A stretch of DNA of 64,000 nt, taken from positions 1-64,000 of the IMG/VR virus record IMGVR_UViG_3300043410_001917, one strand, 5' to 3'. Under the pieces are notes generated by a model, which had not been told where the DNA came from, did not search any database, and saw nothing but the letters and a program-made list of their open reading frames with translations. This document shows, piece by piece, positions 30,714 through 42,200 of the stretch; the first letter of the stretch is position 1, and each line of letters opens with the position of its first letter. This stretch comes from a virus. The position numbers were made by a program, and so were the translations under genes.

Positions 30714-33700
30714 TAGATACAGGACAACTAACATCTATACTGGTCAAAGACCAGTTACCGGAACACATCCGTGATAATTCTAATTACGAAAACTTCCATA
30801 CATTCCTGAAGGCATACTATGAATGGATGGAACAGACAGGTAAGGTTTCAGATAGAACAAAAAATCTTTTATCTTACAAAGATGTGGATGAAACTACGGA
30901 AGAATTCTTAGACTACTTCACAAATGATTTTCTTCCTTTCTTTCCAAAAGAAACACTTCTAAGTAAAGAAGAAACAATCAAAGTTGCGAGACAATTATAC
31001 CAAACAAAAGGAACTCCAGCATCATATGAGTTCCTGTTTCGTGTTCTATTTAATTCTGAATTTGAAGTTTTCAATACTAAAGAAGCAGTATTCAAAGCTT
31101 CTTCTGGATTATGGTATGTTTCAAAGAGTTTAAAACTTGCATCAAGTAACAGAAACTTTTTAAACACCAAAAATCTTAGAGTTTTTGGTATAGAATCCAA
31201 ATCAATTGCAACAATTGAAGCCGCAGTTTTAGTCGGTGAAAAAACAGAAATTTTTATTTCTGATATTGAACGTCTGTTTGAATCTGGTGAGTTTGTTAAA
31301 ATTGTAGATTCAAACAATCAAGATGTTTTATTTGACGGTGAAATATTGACCGCAAAAATTGTAGGTCAAATCAGTCAAATCAAAATCAATTCACAAAAAC
31401 GTGGTTCATTATATCAACCTGGTGATCCTGTTGTTGTGTATGATGGTATGGATGATCCTGTTAATGGTGTAGGTGCATCAGCGATTGTTTCAGAAACAAC
31501 CAAAGGTTCTCTACAAAGAATTAACGTAGTTAATGGTGGTTTTGGTTACTCATTGAAACCAAATACAATCGTAACAGTTCTCAATGGTGGTGGTGCCAAA
31601 GCAAATGTGTATGCATTGTCCGAATACTTACCACCATCTTATACAATTGTTAATGCTGGAACAGGTTATAGAGTTAATGATAGAGTCAATCATTCTAATG
31701 CCGCATTTGCTTATGTTACAAGTGTAAATCAAAATGGTGCTATTACTGGTATAAAATACGTTCCATCGGTAAATGCTCAAGCAATAGTGAGTTTAACAGC
31801 AACAGTTGAATCATCTAATCCTTTAGCAACTGGTGCAATTATAACCACTGCACCAGCACCAGGAAATGCTAGAGCAAATGTAAGTTACATACCAATAGAT
31901 GTTATTGGTTTTAAAGATGATGTTATTATTAGCAACAGTCATTTCTTTTTTGCAAATATGGCCAGTGCAAATGTCAATACAAGATTGATTGATGCACTTT
32001 CATTCTCAACACTAGAAACAAGTTCAATCTTTAGTATGGTTGTTGATAATGGTGGCGGCGGTATTGCTGCCATACCAGATATTCAAGTCACATCCACTAT
32101 ACCAACAGAAGATGAATTTGATACCTATTCAGCCGCACGTTCTGATATTGCGCCATTAGGAATCTTAGCACCAATACAAATCATTAAAGGTGGTGGATGG
32201 TATCAAGCAAACGATAAGATTGTTTTTAGTGGTGGTTCTGGTCGTGGTGCATACGCAAACGTTACATCTGTTGGTGCAAACGGAACTATCACAGGAATTT
32301 CTTATGTGTTTAATCCTAATGATCCATTTCCAATGTATCCATTGGGTGGAACGGGATACAAAAACGAATTTTTACCAGCAGTAACAGTTCAATCGGCAAA
32401 TGCACAGGCATCAGGTGCGATACTAACTGTTCCTGGAATATTAGGAACAGGCGCAGAGTTTTCTTTGGTTGTTGACCGAGTAGGTTCAGTCACATCAATT
32501 GCACTTGAAAATTACGGTGAAGATTACTCATCACAACCTGGTGTTTCTTTGAAGGTTCAAGACATTGTTGTTTCAAATGTGGCAATAGAAAACTTACCAC
32601 GTAAGGGTGAATATATTTACCAAGGTCCAACAATCGACCTGTCCACATATACAGCCAGAGTAAATTCAATTTCTCTATTGGCACCAGATGCAAACACAGA
32701 ATTGTCTTTGTATAATCTACAAGTCTTTAACTATAATTCAAATCCAAATCCAAACTTGATGTTGAAGATATTGGGTGAAGATAGAAATATTAATTTGAAG
32801 ATGGCAAACTCTGCCTTCCCACAATTCACAAAGACACATTCATATTATGATGCGTCAGGAAATAAAACAGTATTCACCAGAAATTATAACAAACAAGGTT
32901 ACATTTCATATGGTGATGGTTCCGCAAAAGCAAATGCAACTTTCTTAAACGGTCTTGTTATTGGCGAAGGTCAATATTTAACTACACAAGGTCAACCAAG
33001 TTCGTTTGACATTATGCAAGATGATAGATACAATAACTTTACATATCTAATCACCGTTGACAAAGAAATTTCAAAGTATAGAGAAGTTTTATTGGGTCTA
33101 TTGCATCCGGTTGGTTCGAATGTGTTGGGTCGTTATGGATTAAAATCTTATAACAACGTAAATTTACATTCACAAACTGCATCATATACTGGAAAACCTT
33201 GGTCTTATTATGCAGGCGAACACGTTTCAGATGCAATTACCATTGTCACAGATTTTACCAATAAGAGTAACAACGTTATTAAATTTAACCATACACCTTA
33301 TGTGGATTTGGAAGAAGTATTAACACCCCACTCAACATACATTCAAATTGAATCTAAAAACGGACCGAATGTTTATTCGGAAATTATTGGTGTTAATGGA
33401 ACAACGAATGAAGTTACATTGGCATCTAATGTTTGGTTAACATATTCAAACGTTGCGGTTGTTACCGGAAATTCTGGTTCGAACGCACTAAATATTACAT
33501 CTTTAACTGGTCTTTTTGACCTAATGAACAATGGAAATTATAGTGATTCGGAACATCCAATAAAAGATATTGTTTATAAAGGTGACACGATTCTTGTTGA
33601 TAATAATACAAGTAAAGTGGTCAACACAGTTGATTATGTCAACCAGAAAATATATTTAACAACCAACCTGACAGCTCATGCAAATTCACATTTGGCTGTA

Positions 33701-33847
33701 AAGAGAAACTTTGTAGCAAATAGTACCATATCTTCAAATCAAATAAAAATTATTGGTTCAAATGGTTTACCTTATGTTCCAGCATTTGTCAGTGAAAATG
33801 GTATATTAATAACAACAGAACAAGAAGAATCAATCCTTTTGGGGTAA
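30710..33847 (+). CDS. gp7: gp7-like baseplate wedge protein
   Basis: A 1045-residue protein, near T4 gp7 (1032). It starts MIDTGQLTSILVKDQLPEHI and has FLKAYYEWMEQTGKVSDRT, LDYFTNDFLPFFPKETLLS and TKGTPASYEFLFRVLF, a pattern seen in gp7-like proteins of marine T4-like phages. From about residue 250 there are several GGGxY/NxVTSV-type beta units (e.g. VNGGFGYSLKPNTIV, IIKGGGWYQANDKIVFSGGS) like those in gp6. It links gp6, gp8 and gp10 in the wedge. The C-terminus is a separate beta domain. Confidence 0.75.
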   Translation: MIDTGQLTSILVKDQLPEHIRDNSNYENFHTFLKAYYEWMEQTGKVSDRTKNLLSYKDVDETTEEFLDYFTNDFLPFFPKETLLSKEETIKVARQLYQTKGTPASYEFLFRVLFNSEFEVFNTKEAVFKASSGLWYVSKSLKLASSNRNFLNTKNLRVFGIESKSIATIEAAVLVGEKTEIFISDIERLFESGEFVKIVDSNNQDVLFDGEILTAKIVGQISQIKINSQKRGSLYQPGDPVVVYDGMDDPVNGVGASAIVSETTKGSLQRINVVNGGFGYSLKPNTIVTVLNGGGAKANVYALSEYLPPSYTIVNAGTGYRVNDRVNHSNAAFAYVTSVNQNGAITGIKYVPSVNAQAIVSLTATVESSNPLATGAIITTAPAPGNARANVSYIPIDVIGFKDDVIISNSHFFFANMASANVNTRLIDALSFSTLETSSIFSMVVDNGGGGIAAIPDIQVTSTIPTEDEFDTYSAARSDIAPLGILAPIQIIKGGGWYQANDKIVFSGGSGRGAYANVTSVGANGTITGISYVFNPNDPFPMYPLGGTGYKNEFLPAVTVQSANAQASGAILTVPGILGTGAEFSLVVDRVGSVTSIALENYGEDYSSQPGVSLKVQDIVVSNVAIENLPRKGEYIYQGPTIDLSTYTARVNSISLLAPDANTELSLYNLQVFNYNSNPNPNLMLKILGEDRNINLKMANSAFPQFTKTHSYYDASGNKTVFTRNYNKQGYISYGDGSAKANATFLNGLVIGEGQYLTTQGQPSSFDIMQDDRYNNFTYLITVDKEISKYREVLLGLLHPVGSNVLGRYGLKSYNNVNLHSQTASYTGKPWSYYAGEHVSDAITIVTDFTNKSNNVIKFNHTPYVDLEEVLTPHSTYIQIESKNGPNVYSEIIGVNGTTNEVTLASNVWLTYSNVAVVTGNSGSNALNITSLTGLFDLMNNGNYSDSEHPIKDIVYKGDTILVDNNTSKVVNTVDYVNQKIYLTTNLTAHANSHLAVKRNFVANSTISSNQIKIIGSNGLPYVPAFVSENGILITTEQEESILLG

Positions 33848-33850
33848 AAA

Positions 33851-34894
33851 ATGTCAACAGTAAAAATTTCACAACTACCAGAAAATAGTCCAACAACAAA
33901 CACAGCCAATACAATTTTGCTTGGTGTTGATTTGGAACAAAGTGTTACTGGCATCTATACATTAGGTGATATTTTTGCCTTGTCGGATGCATATGCTCAA
34001 GCGGCATTCTTACAGGCAAATACACCTTCAGAGGTTGCCAATTCTGCTGGTGTTTTTGCAAACGGAGCTTTCGACACCGCAAATACCGCATTAGAAACTG
34101 GTGTTGATGCATATCTAAGAGCTAATGCTTCTTACGATTCACAGAATACCACAGCAATTTTTGCCAACGGAGCATTCGTAGTTGCTAATTCTTCCTATGC
34201 CGCACAAAATACCACGGCATCATTCGCTAATGGTGCATTTACAAGAGCAAATTCTGGTTTCGCAACAGCAAACTCAGCAGCATCTTTTGCTAATGGTGCA
34301 TTTGTTGCAGCCAACTCTGGCGCAAACTTTGCCAATGCAGCCTTCACAAGAGCAAACTCTGGTTATTCCGCTGCAAACTCAGCAGCATCTTTTGCTAACG
34401 GCGCATTTACACAAGCGAATACAAATACAACAACTGTTGCCTCTGCATATAACCAAGCAAATGCGGCATATAACTATGCAAATACATCATTACAAAACAC
34501 TTCTAGTATTGTTGTCGATACAAACTTGACAGTACCTGGTACATTAACAGTCTCTGGAGCATTGTATGCAGCAAATACAATTAGAACTCCGACTATATTT
34601 CCAGGATCTCAAACAGCAATCACTGTTAGTTTTTCAAATTCTGGTATGGTCAAGGCAAATATTGCAGCTGATTTGGTGGTAACATTAAGTTCTTTTGTTT
34701 CAGGAAAATTTGTTGATTTGATTATTACTAATACATCTGGTCAACAACATATAATTACACATGGTTGTTCTGCAATTAATTCCACAGTAGGTGCAACTTC
34801 ATTCAACTTGGGTTCTACAAAAACTTGTTATCTAAGATATTTTAGTTTTGATGGTGACCTTGCAAATACATATGTTTCAGCCACATATCAATAA
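33851..34894 (+). CDS. short fibre-like protein with FANGAF heptads
   Basis: A 347-residue protein. The N-terminal 50 residues (MSTVKISQLPENSPTTNTAN) resemble short fibre or attachment domains. Residues of about 70-210 are built of Ala-rich heptads with five or six FANGAF units separated by ANSxAS-type pieces. The last 100 residues are a beta-rich domain (SGKFVDLIITNTSGQQH). The same heptads occur in three other fibre genes downstream. It sits between gp7 and gp8, where T4 has no fibre gene. Confidence 0.75.
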   Translation: MSTVKISQLPENSPTTNTANTILLGVDLEQSVTGIYTLGDIFALSDAYAQAAFLQANTPSEVANSAGVFANGAFDTANTALETGVDAYLRANASYDSQNTTAIFANGAFVVANSSYAAQNTTASFANGAFTRANSGFATANSAASFANGAFVAANSGANFANAAFTRANSGYSAANSAASFANGAFTQANTNTTTVASAYNQANAAYNYANTSLQNTSSIVVDTNLTVPGTLTVSGALYAANTIRTPTIFPGSQTAITVSFSNSGMVKANIAADLVVTLSSFVSGKFVDLIITNTSGQQHIITHGCSAINSTVGATSFNLGSTKTCYLRYFSFDGDLANTYVSATYQ

Positions 34895-34900
34895 TAAATA
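34893..34900 (+). promoter_or_regulatory. late-promoter-like box AATAAATA before gp8
   Basis: AATAAATA ends four bases before the gp8 ATG at 34905. Spacing is as short as at gp25. Confidence 0.45.
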
Positions 34901-34904
34901 AATC

Positions 34905-36284
34905 ATGGCAAATAAAAATTTACTTACAAGCGCATCAAAGGTTTCACAGATAGACCTATTGTATTTCGCACCTGTTGCGGTGGTTCCACCGGCAATTACA
35001 ACTCCATTAAATTCTTATTATTGTTTTCTTTCCAAACCAACTCCTTGGGCAGATGAAAACAATCCACCAGAACCAACTGGTGATTTAAAAACTATCAAAC
35101 AAATACAGAAAAATATCTTTGTTGCAAAACAAATTAAAACAAGTGATATTTGTCCTGTAATTCAACGTGTTGATTGGACCGAAAATTCCGTCTATGATAT
35201 TTTCCGTGATGATATAGACATTTTAGAAAAAGATTTGAATGGTTATTTAAAATACACTTTCTATGTGAAAAATAAATACGACCAGGTTTTTAAATGTCTT
35301 TGGAATAATAACGAACAACCATCCACAAGAGAACCATACTTTGAACCAGGAACATATTCTGCCAACAGAATCTTCCAAGGTGACGATGGATATAAGTGGA
35401 AATTCATGTATACAATTGATACCGGTTTAAAATTGAAATTCATGGACAAAGAATGGATGCCAATTCAAATCGGATCAAATACACCAAATCCACTGGTAAC
35501 ATCCGCTGGCGCAGGCAGTATAGATGTTATTAACGTTGTTGATGGTGGTTCAGGATACGACACCGTAAACGCCGTGGTCTATGTAACAATTACAGGTGAC
35601 GGGACAGGTGCCACGGCATCAGCAAACGTTGAATCATTGGATGATGGTGGTTCTATACGTGATATTATTGTTGTGAATCCAGGTGGAAATTACACTTATG
35701 CTAATATTGCAGTAACATCCGCAATTGGTGGTAATGCAGTTCTAACTTGGGCAACATCTCCTGTTGGCGGTCATGGTTTTGATCCAATATCTGAGTTAGG
35801 TTGTGAACATATTATGTTGACTGCACAGTTTGATGGTGATGAAAATGGATACGTTCCAACTGAGATTGATTATCATCAGGTTGGTATTTTGGTTAATCCA
35901 ACCACAAAACAATCCAGTCCAGAACCAGCAAACGGAGCTATCTACAGCACAACAACAAACGTAATTGTTGCACCTGGATCGGATGCAGGTTACGCACCAG
36001 ACGAATTTGTTTATCAAGGAACAGAAAATAATCCTACATTTTATGGGACAGTTTTGAATTTTGAGGCTGATTCCAATATGATTAGGCTGATAAATACAAC
36101 CGGAACTCCATCAAATAACAGTCCAATATTTGGTCAATCGTCTAAAGTAACAAGAACATTATTGTCGTATAACAGTCCAAACTTTGCAGTGAATTCTGGT
36201 TATTTGATTTATGTTGAAAATAGGACTGGTATTCAAAGAAGTGCTGATGGTATAGAACAATTCAGATTCGTATTAGGTTTCTAA
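34905..36284 (+). CDS. gp8: gp8-like baseplate wedge protein
   Basis: A 459-residue protein (T4 gp8: 334) with a gp8-type beginning (LTSASKVSQIDLLYFAP, SYYCFLSKPTPWADENNPPE) and EKDLNGYLKYTFYVKNKYDQ, RIFQGDDGYKWKFMYTID and EWMPIQIG as landmarks. The extra length comes from a GGSGYDTVNAVVYVTITGDG-type module, which is also found in gp6 and the next large protein. gp8 joins gp6, gp7 and gp10 in the wedge. Confidence 0.9.
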   Translation: MANKNLLTSASKVSQIDLLYFAPVAVVPPAITTPLNSYYCFLSKPTPWADENNPPEPTGDLKTIKQIQKNIFVAKQIKTSDICPVIQRVDWTENSVYDIFRDDIDILEKDLNGYLKYTFYVKNKYDQVFKCLWNNNEQPSTREPYFEPGTYSANRIFQGDDGYKWKFMYTIDTGLKLKFMDKEWMPIQIGSNTPNPLVTSAGAGSIDVINVVDGGSGYDTVNAVVYVTITGDGTGATASANVESLDDGGSIRDIIVVNPGGNYTYANIAVTSAIGGNAVLTWATSPVGGHGFDPISELGCEHIMLTAQFDGDENGYVPTEIDYHQVGILVNPTTKQSSPEPANGAIYSTTTNVIVAPGSDAGYAPDEFVYQGTENNPTFYGTVLNFEADSNMIRLINTTGTPSNNSPIFGQSSKVTRTLLSYNSPNFAVNSGYLIYVENRTGIQRSADGIEQFRFVLGF

Positions 36285-36293
36285 GGGAAAAAA

Positions 36294-39200
36294 ATGGCTT
36301 TAAATTTTAACGTTGATCCATACTATGACGATTTCGATGGAACAAAAAACTTCCACCGTATATTGTTTAAACCTGGTGTTGCTGTGCAAGCCAGAGAGTT
36401 AACGCAAGCACAAACAATATTACAAAATCAAATCACAAGTTTCGCTGACAACATCTTTAAACAAAACTCACCCGTTAGTGGTGGTCAGGTCACAACAAAC
36501 TTTGATGTAAAGTATATCAAAATTCAAGCAGAATATAACGGTATTACTATTGATGTTGAACAGTTTCAAAATAAACTAATTAGAAATGCAGACGGAACAA
36601 TTGTTGCTAGAGTTGTGGCCACGGCCGTTGCAACAGGAACATCTGGTGAAGGCGATCCGGCTACATTAGTTGTTTCTTATAAAACAGGAACACATTTCAC
36701 AGACAACGATATCATCTATGACGCAGACTCCAATCTAACTTGCCAAGCTATGCCAAGTGATGCGGTTGGTTCTTCTTCAATCGCTTCAATTGCACAAGGT
36801 GTATTCTATGTTTTGGGTAACTTTGTTCAAGTTAATCCACAGACTGTAATCTTAGACAAGTATGGTAATCTTCCATCAAGACGTATTGGTTTGGAAATTA
36901 CAGAAACAATTTATGATTATGCAACAGACAATTCATTATTGGATCCAGCAGTTGGTGCATCCAACTATCAAGCACCAGGTGCAGACCGTTATGTAATCAG
37001 TCTACAATTATCTTCTAGACCATTATATCTTGGTGATGATGCTTTGTTTATTGAATTGGTTCGTGCAGAAGAAGGAAATGTATTTAAAATGGTTGATGGT
37101 TCCGTGTATGCAGCCATCGATGATTACTTTGCTAAGCGTGACTATGAAACCAATGGTGATTATATTGTTGAAGAATTCAAATTAACACCGAAAGTTTATG
37201 ATGAAGATGCAGACAAATATACAATGACTGTCGGCAAAGGTTTGGCATATGTTCATGGATATCGTGTGGAGAATCCAGCACCACTTAATATCATTTCCAA
37301 CCGTGCAAGAACAACTGCAACACAAGACAACGAACCAGCATTTATTGACTATGGTAGTTATTTCTTAGTAAGTAATGTTGCGGGTTCTGGAACATATACA
37401 TTTCCAGTAACAACTGCCAACACCGTAGATTTTCATTGTGTTGCAAATACGGATATTAATACAGCAAACGCAACAACATACAATTCTACATTGGTTGCAA
37501 CAGCTTATATTCGTGGCCTACAGTTTGATAATAGTCCAGTAACAGCCGATGGAAGCACATACGTTTACAAAGCACATGTTTACGATTTAGTAAACAAATC
37601 AATTTCTGCAAATGTTATTACGGCAAATTCAACCTCTATAACATTACCTTCTGTTAATGGAAAAACATCTTCAGTTGACCATGCATATGATGGTGTTGAT
37701 GTAACAATCACCAAAGGCACTAACGCTGGTGAAACAAGAACAATTTCAAACTACAACGGAACAACCAGAGTTGCAACAGTAAGCCAGGCCTGGAGTGTTA
37801 CGCCAGATAGTTCATCTGTTTATGTTTTAAATTTTAACACACCAGATGTTGAATCCATGGTGTTTACGGGCACATCTTATCCAAAAACAATATATGCAAG
37901 TGCGGACATTGATGACACAGGTAAAACAGGAAACATTTCTTCTGGTGATACTGTGTTCCAAAATCCAAATATACCAGAAATGGTGTACCCAATTGGTAAC
38001 CCATATGTTTCCACCATCACATCACCATCTTATACAACATATCAAGAAATTAAAGGTGTGAATTTCAACGTATCTGGTGGAACAATTACCGCAACAATCG
38101 ATTTTACTGGAAGTTATGCTGGCGTCATTAAACATTTAGGTAACGAAGGCACAACACTTTCTGGTGACGTTGTTGAACAATGTTACACAATCATTGTAAC
38201 AGATAGACAATCAAACTCCACACTAACCAATGGACAAATTGTTCCATGGACAATTAATGGACGTTCTGTTACCTTAAACAACGATGGTTCTGTTGCAAAC
38301 TTTTCAACAGCAACATCAGATTTGTCAGCGTTCACAGCAACAATTATTGCCAAAGTATTTGTTACAGATGGAACAAACACAAGTCATGTGTTAAAAATTA
38401 AAAATTTAGTAAAAGGAAATACTGCAATCGTAAGTAGTAATGCGTCTGCTTACATGACTACAATTGCAACAAATACTTTTGTGGATGATTCTTCTAGTTC
38501 AACTGGTCATGTATACATCAAAAAAGGTGGTGTTTTGTCTAGTGGCAAACAATCATTATATCTTTCTGATGTTAAGAGAATTGTAAAAATCATTGATACA
38601 AAAACTGATATACTTCCAACTGTTGCTATGTTAACGGATGTTTCATATGATGTTACAAATCGTTACATATTTGATAATGGTCAAAGAGATAGTTACTACG
38701 ACCATGCGTCCATATCATTGAGACCTGGTGCAGCAAAGCCCGTTGGTAATTTATTAATTATTTTAGACTATTATAAACATGCGGGTGGTGATGGTTACTT
38801 TAGTAAAATGTCATACATAGATACTTCAAGTTCACCAGAAGATTATAGAGAAATTCCAGTCTACGTGAGTAAACACGGTGCAGCTTATGCGTTGAGAGAT
38901 TGTTTGGACTTTAGACCTTCAAGACTTAATGCACAGTCACAATTTGTTTTCCGTTTCTCAAATCCTTCTTCAACCAGATTGGGTGTTTTACAGCCAGCCA
39001 ATTTGTCAACATTTGTATGTGATTATTCTTATTATCTTGGCCGTAAAGATAAATTGGTTATCACCAAAGATAAAGAAATTAAAATAATTGAAGGTTCACC
39101 ATCAATTAATCCTATTGCACCAAACGAACCAGATAAATCATTGGTATTGGCAAATATTACACTGAAACCATACACAAGTTATGTTCCTTCAGAACTATCT

Positions 39201-42200
39201 TCTGGACTATCCGACCTTTCAATATTACAGACTCAGCACCGCCGTTACACCATGTCTGATATTGCTGGTTTGGATACAAGAATTAATCGTATTGAATACT
39301 ATACCTCTCTAAGTCAATTGGAACAAAGCGCAAACGCATTACAAATTTCTGATGCATATGGATTGAATAGATTTAAAAATGGTATTATGGTTGATGATTT
39401 CTCAAGCTTTGCAGCTGCTGATGTTGGAACAGGAGATTTTAATGCTTCCATTAATCGTAGAACAAAACAATTAACAGCAAAACAACACGTTAAAAACTTT
39501 CCATTGAAGAATTTGTCTTTAATTTATAGTATGAATAAGACAACAAGTTCTGCTATCGCATCACAAAATTTTGCTAAAACAACCAATGGTTCAACAAATT
39601 ACTTCTCATTACCATACACAACAACAAATTTAGTTGCACAAAAATTGGCAAGTAGAACAGTCAACATTAATCCATTTGCTGTTACTACTGCAAAAGGATT
39701 GGTATCATTATCTCCAAACGTTGATAATTGGGTTGATTCAACTTACTCACCATCATTATTAATTGTTGATCCCAATTTACATATATGGCAGAGTGGAAAT
39801 GAATTAAATACTTTGCTCACTGGAGATTGGCAAACTGTTTCTGCAACATCACAATTGGTTGGTAGCACATCAACAACATCACAATCGACTGTCAACCACG
39901 AAAACCATGGACGTTTTAATGGTCCTTATGGAACAAACGTTGGTTATACAGAACATATTACCGAAACATTTACAACAGAGACATATAAAGTTACGACAAA
40001 TCAATCTAGAAATGATATTGTTGGTAATTACAGTCAAATAGATAACACCTATTCATTGAATAACGGTTATATTAATGATATTAGTATTCTTCCTTGGATA
40101 AGAAAACAAGAAGTTGTTATTTCCGCTTTCAATTTACTATACAAAACACAAATACATGGTTTCTTTGACACAAAAAATGTCGATAATTATATCAGAAAAT
40201 CAAATGAAATTGAATTGACAAACGTTGCCGGTTCATTTAGTCAAGGTGATATTATTGGTTACTATTCGTCAGGAACATATTTTCCAACTGGTATAGTTCT
40301 TGGTGTTTATGAATATCCAGATACCAATAATTGTAGATTGTATGTGGCTGGAGATGGCAAGACAACAACTTACAATAATGGACTTTCATTACAGAATTCA
40401 CACTATAATAGTGATGGTGTTTATCAAAACACCACTGCTCAAGGAACATTTGTTAGTCAGAAACACAGAGGTGGATTGGTTCAAACTGTTGGAAGTTCCA
40501 CATCAATAACATTATCTAGTTTAGCTTCAAGTGATAATACAGATTATGTTGGACAAACATTATATATTACTTCTGGATCAGGAAAAGGTCAATCAGCCGT
40601 TGTATCTAGTTATAATGGAACAACAAAGGTTATAACATTAACAACAGGAATAACCTGTTCTGCTGGCGATATCTATTCTATTGGAACATTCGTAACAAAT
40701 GAAGAAGGATCTTTCTACGGCGTATTTACCATTCCAGAAAATACTTTCCAAACTGGAACAAGAGTGTTCCGTATGGACAATCGTTTGAATGATAACGAAA
40801 GCACCATTACAACTTATGGTGAAGGTTCCTTCTATGCTTCTGGTCTACAAACCAACAAACAAAACATAGACTTTGGTGCATCACCATCTGGTGCAAAAGA
40901 CACCTTCACTCAAGTTAATAAACAAACAGTAATATCTTCCGCAACAAAGAACCTTTATAATAGAAGTGTTTGGATTTCACCATATGATCCTGTTGCACAA
41001 ACATTTATTATAGACAAAGATAATTATCCAAACGGCGCTTTCTTGACATCCATTAAAGCATTTTTTGCAAGCAAACCTACAAGTGATACAGCTCCAGTAA
41101 CTTTGTCGGTTGTCGGAACATTAAATGGTTATCCAAATGGTTCAACATTGGATAATGGTATTGTTACATTACCTGCATATAAAATTAAAACATCAGAGTC
41201 ACCTCAATATTTGGATTCAACAGCATATACAGAATTTGTTTTTGATTCTCCAGTTTATGTTCAACCCGAAACACTATATGCATTTATTTTAAAATCATCA
41301 TCCAATGAATATACATTATATGCTGCAGCAAATGGTGATAATGCATTACCTTCATCAGTTAAAAATCTCGTAACCGATCCATATCCAAGTTCAATCACAA
41401 AGATTTCTGGTGCGCCGTATGTTGGTGGTTTATTCTTATCACAAAACGCACAGACCTGGACCGTGGATCAAAACCAGAGTTTGATGTTTACAATCGAACG
41501 TGCTAAGTTTGACATTACAAAAACACCTTCAATCAGAATGGTTGTTCCTAAGAAAATGCCACAAAGAACATTGATTGAAGATAGTGTTGATTACTATACC
41601 AATGCAAACAATTTAACTGATAATATTGGAACAACATCAAACAAAGACTTGTTGGTTGATGCTTTCAACCTGTCAACAACAGATTTTGTTCCTTCTTCAA
41701 CAAAAATATCATATACTTACTCTGCAATGTTGCAAAATGGTGCGGATACATCCGAAATTTCTGTCAATCCAGGAAGATACGGAACAACCATGTATAACCA
41801 CATTTATTTGAATGATAATAAAGGTGAAAGAATCATTAAAGCAAACTCAACAACATCATTCTCAATGTATGGTTATTTGGAATCTACAAATGATGCTGTA
41901 TCTCCTTTTATTGCCGATTCTGGAACATCAGTATTTGCAATTCAATATGATATTAACAACTGTCCATTATCCAATAATTTGATTACCGTGACAGACGGCG
42001 GCAGTGGTTATAATGTTCAAACAACAACAGTAAGCATTTCTGCACCAACAGGAAAGAATAGTGAACAAGCTTATGCAACCGCAAACGTGGTGAATGGAGT
42101 GATTGACGCAATCTATATCACAACACCTGGTGCGGGATACATTGAGACACCTACAATTACTATCACAGATGCAAACACTACACCAGGAACAGGTGCAACA

